The notes beneath the pieces were generated by a model. It was not told the origin of the DNA, did no database searches, and saw only the letters and a program-made list of their open reading frames with translations. Positions 1-5,253 of a DNA stretch of 5,706 bases are shown piece after piece (within the stretch, counting starts at the first letter, position 1; each line of letters begins with the position of its first letter). The position numbers were made by a program, and so were the translations under genes. The DNA comes from Actinomycetota bacterium (lineage in GTDB: Bacteria > Actinomycetota > Thermoleophilia > Solirubrobacterales > 70-9). The stretch spans positions 10,143-15,848 of the forward strand of contig VAYL01000059.1 of the NCBI GenBank assembly GCA_005884305.1. The letters run 5' to 3'.

Positions 1-522
1 TGACGACCAGCTCGGCCCCGACCTTCTTCAGCCCGACATCGCCGCGCTCTGCGAATGGCATCTTCAACCGGAGGACGGTGCGCCCGCCCTCGCTGAGAAC
101 GTCGTGCGCGAGCTCGGTGTGAAGGACATCGGCGGGCGCGCGGTCCGCGAACAGCTCGTCGGCCAGGCGATCGAGCATCTCGCCGCCGATCACCTCCTGT
201 TCGAAGTAGCGGGCGGTGAGAATCGGCACCGGTGCGAATCCCTCCGAAACCAGCTGCAGGTGCTCCTGCTGGCGCTCGCGCCAGGCGGCGAAGTACCCCC
301 CGTCGACCTCGTCCGGGAAGACCCGATTCACGATCACGGCGTCGGTGAGGTAGCCGTAGAGGTTCAGGTACGTGAACGTCCGCTGCGCTTCGACGATCAC
401 CATGCGATCGGGGTTCATCACCAGGCGGATCGTCGCGCTCGCGCGGTCGCGGAGGATCTCGTTCATCGCGATCAGGTTCTGCACGAGCCGGTGGACGTCG
501 GCGAACACCTCCTGGTTGGGCA
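1..522 (-). pseudogene. ArsA/GET3-family ATPase, C-terminal part (5' side lost, 3' side beyond window edge)
   Basis: Reading the minus strand from 522 towards 1 gives about 174 uninterrupted codons that resemble the C-terminal half of actinobacterial ArsA-like ATPases. In order there is an ELPNQEVF segment at the inner edge, VMNPDRMVIVEAQRTFTYLN, the VNRVFP strand that in this family lies near the nucleotide base, and a YFAAWRERQQEHL helix. Near the left edge a GRTVLRLKMPF...GAELVV stretch matches the HSP20-like tail found on many ArsA relatives. Family members are cytosolic dimeric ATPases that move arsenite or tail-anchored proteins; the substrate in this bacterial group is not established. 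No start codon or P-loop belongs to this piece: at 523 the sequence switches abruptly to an inverted lipoprotein fragment in a different frame. The gene has no stop codon inside the window. Its partner piece is at 795-1075. Confidence 0.85.
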
Positions 523-675
523 GCTCGAGATCTTGGTGGGGTTGTTGAAGGTCTCGTCAAGGACCTTTTGCGGGTCCTCGTTGTTGCTGCTGCTTCCGCC
601 GCCACAGCCTGCGACGACCGCCGGCAGTGGAACTGCGATCGCCAGTACTGCGACCAGGGTTCGGATGCGCGTCAA
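523..675 (-). pseudogene. Duplicated 5' fragment of the lipoprotein gene, 51 codons
   Basis: Starts at TTG (675) behind the same GGAGGGAG ribosome binding site (684-691) as the full gene. It encodes a lipoprotein signal peptide: arginines at 3 and 5, a hydrophobic stretch to about residue 20, and a VAGC lipobox with Cys24. A GGGSSSNNEDP segment follows and the fragment continues to KISS at residue 51. There the inverted repeat ends and reading continues out of frame through the ATPase gene to a stop at 472-474, so no useful fusion protein results. Unlike the right-hand copy, this fragment has an intact reading frame through the Gly/Ser segment. It therefore shows what the undamaged N-terminus of the lipoprotein looks like. 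Confidence 0.85.
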
Positions 676-794
676 AGTTGAAACTCCCTCCGGGCTTCTG
701 GACTACGTGAGCGGGCCAGGGTACAGGACGGCGATAAACACCTCTAAAGCCTCGACCCGGCGATAGTCTCAGCCGTTCGTGGAGCCCCCGCGGA
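523..794. repeat. Left arm of a near-perfect 272/270-bp inverted repeat
   Basis: The reverse complement of 523-794 equals 1060-1329 at every base I compared, except that TT at 594-595 (AA on the minus strand) has no counterpart between 1258 and 1259. The arm contains codons 1-51 of the lipoprotein gene, its ribosome binding site, the divergent intergenic region and the first bases of the ATPase gene. Homology ends sharply at both edges (522 and 795). ArsA-like coding sequence lies outside on both sides, so this copy interrupts the ATPase gene and is the displaced one. The spacer between the arms is 265 bp (795-1059). No transposase, terminal repeat or target-site duplication is seen. Confidence 0.97.
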
Positions 795-1075
795 CGATCG
801 GCGAGTATCTGTCCCAGCCAGCGCTGGACCGCTCCCCAGTGGACCTCCATCTCGCGCTGGGCCTGGACCTCCTGCCCGAAGAGCCGCTTCGAGATCCGGG
901 TTGGCTCGCCCCCTAGTGGTTTGCGAAACGAGTCGGAGAGGCTGTGGGCGGGATCCGTGGACATGACGACGGTCCGCAGACCGCCCGCCGCACACTGCCG
1001 GGCGGTGGCGGCGGCGACACTCGTCTTGCCGACTCCGCCCTTGCCCGTGTAGAGGATGATCCGCGGGGGCTCCAC
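557..1075 (-). pseudogene. ArsA/GET3-family ATPase, N-terminal part, truncated by the inverted repeat
   Basis: Starts at GTG 1075, the only option because an in-frame TAG lies a few codons upstream. The product opens with a deviant Walker A motif GKGGVGKTS (residues 11-19), followed by the STDPAHSLSDSF switch I segment (39-50), both typical of ArsA/GET3 ATPases. Genuine sequence stops at about residue 93 (position 795), after WLGQILAD. From there the frame runs through the inverted lipoprotein copy and ends at 557. The family's switch II region (a D-x-APTGxT-type motif) and the helical substrate domain, expected just after this point, are absent. About 85-90 residues appear lost before the C-terminal piece at 1-522. 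The pieces cannot give a working ATPase as read. There is no Shine-Dalgarno before the GTG; a TAGTCT box sits 9 nt upstream. Confidence 0.87.
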
Positions 1076-1084
1076 GAACGGCTG

Positions 1085-1090
1085 AGACTA
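1085..1090 (-). promoter_or_regulatory. Candidate -10 box (TAGTCT) for the ATPase gene
   Basis: TAGTCT on the minus strand lies 9 nt before the GTG at 1075, and no ribosome binding site is present. This spacing would give a leaderless or nearly leaderless transcript. No clear -35 hexamer is seen. The same box is duplicated, facing the other way, at 764-769 in the left arm. Confidence 0.35.
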
Positions 1091-1130
1091 TCGCCGGGTC
1101 GAGGCTTTAGAGGTGTTTATCGCCGTCCTG

Positions 1131-1136
1131 TACCCT
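1131..1136 (+). promoter_or_regulatory. Candidate -10 box (TACCCT) for the lipoprotein gene
   Basis: TACCCT fits TAnnnT and lies 42 nt before the TTG start, leaving a leader of roughly 35 nt that contains the ribosome binding site. Only a weak TTAGAG element lies 18 nt upstream (1107-1112). The placement rests on a short motif. Confidence 0.25.
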
Positions 1137-1162
1137 GGCCCGCTCACGTAGTCCAGAAGCCC

Positions 1163-1170
1163 GGAGGGAG
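1163..1170 (+). promoter_or_regulatory. Ribosome binding site GGAGGGAG of the lipoprotein gene
   Basis: A strong purine-rich Shine-Dalgarno sequence lies 8 nt before TTG 1179. It fixes that TTG as the start and argues against the later GTG at 1249, which would skip the signal peptide and has no such site. Confidence 0.75.
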
Positions 1171-1178
1171 TTTCAACT

Positions 1179-2226
1179 TTGACGCGCATCCGAACCCTGG
1201 TCGCAGTACTGGCGATCGCAGTTCCACTGCCGGCGGTCGTCGCAGGCTGTGGCGGCGGGCAGCAGCAACAACGAGGACCCGCAAAAGGTCCTTGACGAGA
1301 CCTTCAACAACCCCACCAAGATCTCGAGCGGCAAGCTCGACATCAGCCTTGATGGATCGGTGCAGGGACAGCAGTCGGGGAGCTTCAACGCTTCCCTCAA
1401 CGGTCCGTTCCAGACCGACCCGAACGATCCGACCGCCTTCCCCCAGTTCGACCTGACGGCGAATGTCAGCGGTTCGCAGGGCGGGCCCAGCATCAGCTTC
1501 AACGGGTCCGTGATCGCCACCAAGGACAACGCGTACGTCGAGTATCAGAACCAGGCGTACGAGGTGGGCACCCAGCTCTTCCAGCAGTTCGCCCAGGCCT
1601 ACGCGCAGGCGGCGCAGCAGAACCAGGCCCAGAAGGGACAGAACTTCTTCGAGCAGTTCGGCATCGACCCCAGCACGTGGCTCACCAACGTCACGAATGA
1701 GGGCACGACCGACGTCGAGGGGACGGATTCGATCCACATCCACGGCGATGCCGACGTCGGGAAGATCCTCTCTGACCTTCAGAAGGCCTCTCAGCAGGCC
1801 GGAGGGACGACTCAGCAGATCACGCCGCAGCAGCTCGACCAGGTCAAGAGCGCGGTCAAGCAGGCGTCAATCGACGTCTATTCCGGGACCAGCGACCACC
1901 TGCTGAGGAAGCTCTCGCTGGCGCTCCAGGTCACGCCGCCCGCCGGAAGCGGCGCGACGGTGTCGAACGTGAACCTCACCTTCTCGATCACGCTCAGCGA
2001 TGTGAATCAGTCGCAGACGATCACGGCGCCGTCGAATCCGAAGCCGATTTCAGGGCTTCTGCAGCAGCTCGGAATCCCCGGCCTGCCCGGTATCGGGGGC
2101 AGTACGGGCGGCTTCAACGTCCCGGGCGCCGGATCGAGCGGTGGGGCCGGCAGTTCCTCGTACCAGAACTGCGTCGCGCAGGCGAAGTCGCAGAGCGACA
2201 TCCAGAGGTGCCTGCAGCAGCTGTAG
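1179..2226 (+). pseudogene. Secreted LppX/LprG-like (LolA-fold type) lipoprotein, frameshifted by a 2-nt deletion
   Basis: From TTG 1179 the frame encodes a lipoprotein signal peptide with lipobox VAGC (Cys24), then is lost after the third glycine because two bases are missing between 1258 and 1259. The rest reads in another frame, open from GTG 1249 to TAG 2226. Restoring AA, as in the left repeat arm, gives exactly 350 codons, a 349-residue protein. After the signal there is a Gly/Ser/Asn linker, then a beta-rich region with ISLDGSVQ, VSGSQGGPSISFNGSV and SIHIHGDADVGK. A Gln-rich helical stretch, SIDVYSGTSDHLLRKLSLAL and LTFSITLSDVN follow, the pattern of actinobacterial lipoproteins of the LppX/LprG kind. 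Some relatives bind lipids at the cell envelope; that role here is only inferred. The C-terminus is a Gly/Ser-rich linker and a short YQNC...IQRCLQQL segment with two cysteines. The frameshift may be an assembly error rather than real. The gene converges on the reductase gene with a 7-nt gap. Confidence 0.8.
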
Positions 2227-2233
2227 CGGTCAG

Positions 2234-3223
2234 CTAGGCCGAGACCGGCTGCACATCAAAATTGCGCGCGTAGAGCTCGTCCACCCGGGCGAGCTCTTCG
2301 CGTGTCAGCTCCGGCACGTCGGCGGCGCCGGCGTATTCCCGAAGCTCGGCCTCATTCGTGATCGTTGGGATCACAACCGCCATCTGCGGCTGCGCGAGGA
2401 TGAAGCGAAGCGCCGCCTGGGCCATGGTGCGTCCCGTGTCCGGCTCGCAGAGGAAGCGGATGCGGTCGATCTTCTCCAGACCCTCAATCAGCCACTCGCG
2501 GGGCCGGTGGCGCCGGTGATCGCCGGGGCCGAAGCTCGTGTCCGGGGTCAGATTGTCGTCGAGGAGGCCGGACGAGGTCGGGACTCGGGCGATGAGACCG
2601 ACGCCGTACTCGGCCGCGGCGGCCATCAGATCGCGGCCCGGATCCTGCTCGAGCAGGTTGTAGACGGTCTGGACCGAAGCGATGTCGCGCGTCGCGATTG
2701 CGCCGAGCCCTTCGTCACGCCAACCGATCGCCGGCCCGAGGGCGACCCCGTAATGCCGGATCTTGCCCTCTGAGCGGAGCTCCTCGAGGGTCTCGAAGCA
2801 GTCGTCGGACTCGACCGCGTCCATGCGCGGGTTGTGGAGCTGGTAGAGGTCGACGCGGTCGGTGCCGAGGCGGCGGAGGCTCCCCTCCAGCGCCTCGCGG
2901 ACGAACGGGCCGTCCCATCGCTGGGGCCGCTCGCCCTCGGAGTGCTGCTGGCGATCGGAGTCGAGCACATAGCCGAACTTCGTGGACAGCTGGATCTCGT
3001 CCCGGTGAGGGGCGAGAACGCGCCCGACAAGCTCCTCGTTCGCGCCCTGGCCGTAAGCGTCGCCGGTCTCGAAGAAGGTGATGCCGAGCTCGAGGGCTCC
3101 GTTGAGGAGCCGCTCGCCGTCGGACTCGCTGACGTCACCCCACCAGGTTGAGCCGAGGGCCCACGTGCCGAACCCGATCTCGGACGTCTCGAGGTCCGTG
3201 TCGCCGAAGCGGCGCGCCTTCAC
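2234..3223 (-). CDS. Aldo/keto reductase (NAD(P)H-dependent oxidoreductase)
   Basis: This 329-residue protein has the usual length and motif order of an aldo/keto reductase, a cytosolic (beta/alpha)8-barrel enzyme that reduces aldehydes or ketones with NADPH. Visible landmarks are GFGTWALG near the N-terminus, the active-site segment FETGDAYGQGANEE with Tyr57, TKFGY with Lys82, and DLYQLHNP with His130. Near the C-terminus, ALRFILAQPQMAVVIPT and the following EAELRE correspond to the cofactor-binding end of the barrel. The catalytic Asp of the usual FDT motif is Glu here (Glu52). The start is GTG 3223, giving VKARRFGDTDL, a typical family N-terminus; the open frame runs much further upstream but only as antisense of the antiporter gene. 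There is no Shine-Dalgarno; a TAGACT box lies 7 nt before the GTG. The physiological substrate cannot be told from sequence. Confidence 0.93.
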   Translation of the reverse strand: MKARRFGDTDLETSEIGFGTWALGSTWWGDVSESDGERLLNGALELGITFFETGDAYGQGANEELVGRVLAPHRDEIQLSTKFGYVLDSDRQQHSEGERPQRWDGPFVREALEGSLRRLGTDRVDLYQLHNPRMDAVESDDCFETLEELRSEGKIRHYGVALGPAIGWRDEGLGAIATRDIASVQTVYNLLEQDPGRDLMAAAAEYGVGLIARVPTSSGLLDDNLTPDTSFGPGDHRRHRPREWLIEGLEKIDRIRFLCEPDTGRTMAQAALRFILAQPQMAVVIPTITNEAELREYAGAADVPELTREELARVDELYARNFDVQPVSA

Positions 3224-3230
3224 GCGGCGG

Positions 3231-3236
3231 AGTCTA
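3231..3236 (-). promoter_or_regulatory. Candidate -10 box (TAGACT) for a leaderless reductase mRNA
   Basis: TAGACT on the minus strand is followed by 7 nt and then the GTG start, the spacing expected if transcription begins at the start codon itself. No ribosome binding site is present. No good -35 hexamer is visible. Confidence 0.45.
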
Positions 3237-3298
3237 GTGGTGGAAATCCGGCTTCCGGGCGCGACGTTGCTGGAGGTGTGACCCGCGACAGCGGCGAA

Positions 3299-3304
3299 TA
3301 GGCT
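3299..3304 (+). promoter_or_regulatory. Candidate -10 box (TAGGCT) for a leaderless antiporter mRNA
   Basis: TAGGCT is followed by 6 nt and then ATG 3311, with no Shine-Dalgarno. A GTGACC sequence at 3278-3283 resembles TTGACA, but its 15-nt spacing is short. The box mirrors the one serving the divergent reductase gene in the same 87-bp intergenic region. Confidence 0.45.
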
Positions 3305-3310
3305 GCACGG

Positions 3311-4444
3311 ATGCAGGCACCGGAAAGCCATACTCCGCGCCTCGACACGAGCTTCTTCTTCGGCCCGCACGGTTGGCCGTACCTGCTCGTTCCCTTCATC
3401 CCCGCGGCGATCGTGCTCTACATCGCCGGGACGAGCGACGTGGTCGTCTTCGTGTGCTCGACGCTCGGGATCATCCCCACAGCGGCGCTCATGGGGCGCG
3501 CGACGGAGGAGCTCGCTGCCCGATCGGGCCCGGGCATCGGTGGGCTTTTGAACGTCACCTTCGGCAATGCGCCGGAGCTGATCATTGCCCTTTTCGCCCT
3601 TGGCAACGGCCTGCACGAGCTGGTGAAGGCCACGCTCATCGGGTCGATCATCGGCAACATCCTGCTGGTACTCGGGGCATCGATGCTGGTCGGCGGATTG
3701 GGTCGGCAGAAGCAACGATTCAGCGCGACGAACGCGAGCGCCCAGTCGTCGATGCTCCTCGCGGCGGCGGCGGCGTTCGCGATGCCGGCGATCTTCCAGC
3801 TGGTACACGGCGACGGCCTGCCTGCCGTCGGCGTGACCAGGCCCGCGTTCGACAACAGCATTGAGGTCCTGTCCGGCCTGATCGCGGGCGTACTGATCCT
3901 CGTATACATCGCCGGGCTGTTCTTCTCGCTTCGCACCCATCGCGCCGTCTTCAACCCGGAGTACGAGCAGGAGGGAAGCTGGGGCTGGTCGACGCGAACG
4001 TCGATCGTGATGCTCGCGATCGCCGGCGTGGCCGTCGGCGGCATGTCCGACATCCTCGTGCACTCCGTCAGCGCGGCCTCGGAGTCGCTGGGCCTCTCGG
4101 AGTTCTTCATCGGCGCAATCGTGGTGGCCATCGTCGGCAACGCGGCCGAGCACTGGGTCGCGGTGCTCGTGGCGCACAAGGACAAAATGGACCTCTCGGT
4201 CAATATCGCGATCGGCTCGAGCGCCCAGGTCGCACTGTTCGTGACGCCGGTGCTCGTGCTCGCGGGGTTCTTCGTGGGGCCCAGCCCGCTGCCACTCGTG
4301 TTCAACGGATACGAGCTCGGCGCTCTCATCCTGTCGGCGTTGATCGCCGCCTACGTCGCCCACGAAGGCGAATCGACGTGGTTCGAGGGCGTCCAGCTCC
4401 TGGCGGTATACGCCGTGATGGCCCTCGTCTTCGCCTTCGCCTAA
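3311..4444 (+). CDS. cax: Ca2+/H+ antiporter, CAX family
   Basis: The 377-residue product is a polytopic membrane protein with about ten or eleven hydrophobic segments, spread over residues 22-376. It carries the two signature repeats of cation/proton exchangers: GNAPEL at 85-90 with GSIIGNILLVLG at 111-122, and GNAAEH at 276-281 with IGSSAQVALFVTP at 301-313. Glu89 and Glu280 are the predicted cation-binding acids. An acidic stretch, FNPEYEQEGS, lies in the central loop between the two halves. The family exports Ca2+ from the cytoplasm in exchange for protons. The length and both motifs are complete, so the gene looks intact. It starts at ATG 3311 without a ribosome binding site and is divergent from the reductase gene. 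A shared function with that neighbour is not evident. Confidence 0.95.
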   Translation: MQAPESHTPRLDTSFFFGPHGWPYLLVPFIPAAIVLYIAGTSDVVVFVCSTLGIIPTAALMGRATEELAARSGPGIGGLLNVTFGNAPELIIALFALGNGLHELVKATLIGSIIGNILLVLGASMLVGGLGRQKQRFSATNASAQSSMLLAAAAAFAMPAIFQLVHGDGLPAVGVTRPAFDNSIEVLSGLIAGVLILVYIAGLFFSLRTHRAVFNPEYEQEGSWGWSTRTSIVMLAIAGVAVGGMSDILVHSVSAASESLGLSEFFIGAIVVAIVGNAAEHWVAVLVAHKDKMDLSVNIAIGSSAQVALFVTPVLVLAGFFVGPSPLPLVFNGYELGALILSALIAAYVAHEGESTWFEGVQLLAVYAVMALVFAFA

Positions 4445-4452
4445 GCCCGGAG

Positions 4453-4468
4453 CGCGACGGCGGTCGCG
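4453..4468. terminator. Small GC-rich hairpin between convergent genes
   Basis: CGCGAC and GTCGCG form a perfect 6-bp stem around a GGCG loop, inside the 27-bp gap between the antiporter stop and the cupin stop. Its position suits a bidirectional terminator. No T-run follows on either strand, so intrinsic termination is doubtful. Confidence 0.35.
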
Positions 4469-4471
4469 GCG

Positions 4472-4876
4472 TCAGTCAGCCGGCCAGAAGTCCGTGTCCG
4501 TCTTCTCCGACGCGGCCTCGTCCCCTTGCGCCCTGCGCGAGCAGATGATGAGCTCAGCCTCCTCGGGGCCGTCGTTATGGACGGAGCGGTAGGCGTCGGT
4601 CGAGATCCGGACCGCGGTGTGCGGGCCCGCCTCGAATTCGTCGTCGTCCACCTTGAACTGGACCGTTCCGTGGATGACGAAGTAGACCTCCTCCTGGTCC
4701 TTGTGGCGATGGCCGTATGAGCCCTTGCCCCCGGTCTCGGGCGGCATCAGGCGCCAGGTGAAGGCGACCTCGCCGCAATCAAGCGCGCCGGTGTAGGAGC
4801 GCATCTCGCCGAAGGCCGGGTACTCGGCCATCCAGTCGGCGGCCTGATCGCGGGTGGCGACGCTGTAGGAGGCCAT
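4472..4876 (-). CDS. Small single-domain cupin protein
   Basis: This 134-residue protein fits the cupin_2 type of beta-barrel. Motif 1 is GHRHKDQEEVYFVIHG (residues 55-70), with His56, His58 and Glu62 or Glu63 as likely metal ligands. Motif 2 runs from AGPHTAVRIS to YRSVHNDG (83-103), with His100 as the fourth ligand. An N-terminal strand region (residues 24-48) precedes the barrel, and the last 20 residues are charged and probably flexible. Such proteins bind a divalent metal and may be enzymes or small-molecule sensors; nothing indicates which. The start ATG 4876 shares its A with the TGA stop of the upstream acidic protein gene (TGATG), and GAGGA lies just upstream at 4880-4884. The two genes are thus very likely co-transcribed and translationally coupled. 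Confidence 0.9.
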   Translation of the reverse strand: MASYSVATRDQAADWMAEYPAFGEMRSYTGALDCGEVAFTWRLMPPETGGKGSYGHRHKDQEEVYFVIHGTVQFKVDDDEFEAGPHTAVRISTDAYRSVHNDGPEEAELIICSRRAQGDEAASEKTDTDFWPAD

Positions 4877-5214
4877 CAGTCCTCGCGCCCGGGATCCTGC
4901 TCGAGCTCGGCCGCCTCGTCCTCGTCCTCCGTCCCGTCGCCCTGCTCGGCCGCGGCGTCGGATACCGCCGAGCTCGCCGAGTAGTGCGTCTGGAACTCCT
5001 CGAGCGTCGCGTCGAGGCCGTCCTCGTCGACCGGGACGTTGTCGGAGATCCGCACCCAGTCCGATCCCTCGTACGCCTCCATGTTGAAGATCTCCTGGTC
5101 GACGGAGCTCGAATCGTCGACCACCACGACGATCTCGGTCTGGGGGTTGAAGTAGGTCCCCGGCCGGAGCAGCATGTCCTCGACCTCGATGGTGCGTGTC
5201 TCGATGTCCGCCAT
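4876..5214 (-). CDS. Small acidic protein of unknown function
   Basis: I do not recognise a named family. The 112-residue product has a compact first part with IETRTIEVEDMLLRPGTYFN and a strongly hydrophobic strand, EIVVVVDDSS. A likely helix and strand, DQEIFNMEAYEGSDWVRIS, come next, then ATLEEFQTHYSA. From about residue 83 it is a low-complexity acidic tail rich in Glu and Asp (EQGDGTEDEDEAAELEQD). There is no signal peptide or membrane segment, so it is probably cytosolic. The ordered N-terminal part, normal codon pattern and 1-nt overlap with the cupin gene argue that it is a real gene acting alongside the cupin. The start ATG 5214 has no Shine-Dalgarno; a TAGGAT box lies 8 nt upstream. 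Confidence 0.8.
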   Translation of the reverse strand: MADIETRTIEVEDMLLRPGTYFNPQTEIVVVVDDSSSVDQEIFNMEAYEGSDWVRISDNVPVDEDGLDATLEEFQTHYSASSAVSDAAAEQGDGTEDEDEAAELEQDPGRED

Positions 5215-5222
5215 CGGGCGCG

Positions 5223-5228
5223 ATCCTA
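5223..5228 (-). promoter_or_regulatory. Candidate -10 box (TAGGAT) for the acidic protein-cupin pair
   Basis: TAGGAT on the minus strand is followed by 8 nt and then ATG 5214, without a ribosome binding site, consistent with a leaderless or very short leader. It would let the acidic protein and cupin genes be transcribed separately from the membrane protein gene that ends at 5254. No clear -35 box is seen. Confidence 0.4.
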
Positions 5229-5253
5229 ACGATTGGCAGGACGCGCCTGCGGC

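Larger units (their letters stand above)
1060..1329. repeat. Right arm of the inverted repeat, in native context, with a 2-nt deletion
   Basis: This 270-bp arm matches the reverse complement of 523-794. Its flanks make biological sense: on the left it continues into the ATPase N-terminus, on the right into the body of the lipoprotein gene. It is therefore the original location of the sequence. Compared with the left arm it lacks AA between 1258 and 1259, inside the codons after the lipobox. Confidence 0.97.

Noticed and set aside
472..675. Lipoprotein-ATPase fusion gene on the minus strand
   Set aside because: At the 522/523 junction the lipoprotein frame does not match the ATPase frame; it yields about 16 unrelated residues and then stops.
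795..1059. Invertible DNA segment (phase switch) between the two repeat arms
   Set aside because: Flipping the spacer would not restore the ATPase or join it usefully to the lipoprotein, and no recombinase gene is present. The arms are far longer than typical recombinase sites.
523..1329. Insertion sequence or miniature transposable element bounded by the inverted arms
   Set aside because: The arms contain ordinary gene and promoter sequence native to this locus, no transposase is encoded, and the outer flanks show no direct target duplication.
2225..2250. Hairpin between the lipoprotein and reductase stops (AGCGGTC with GACCGGCT)
   Set aside because: The stem is 7 bp with a bulge and an 11-nt loop, there is no T-run, and it overlaps the end of the reductase coding sequence; too weak to call a terminator.
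3224..4363. Long minus-strand open frame continuing upstream of the reductase, antisense to the antiporter
   Set aside because: The translated part is rich in Arg, Asp, Glu and His with no domain character, as expected from antisense of a GC-rich gene. The reductase homology starts at GTG 3223, and the plus-strand antiporter is unmistakable.
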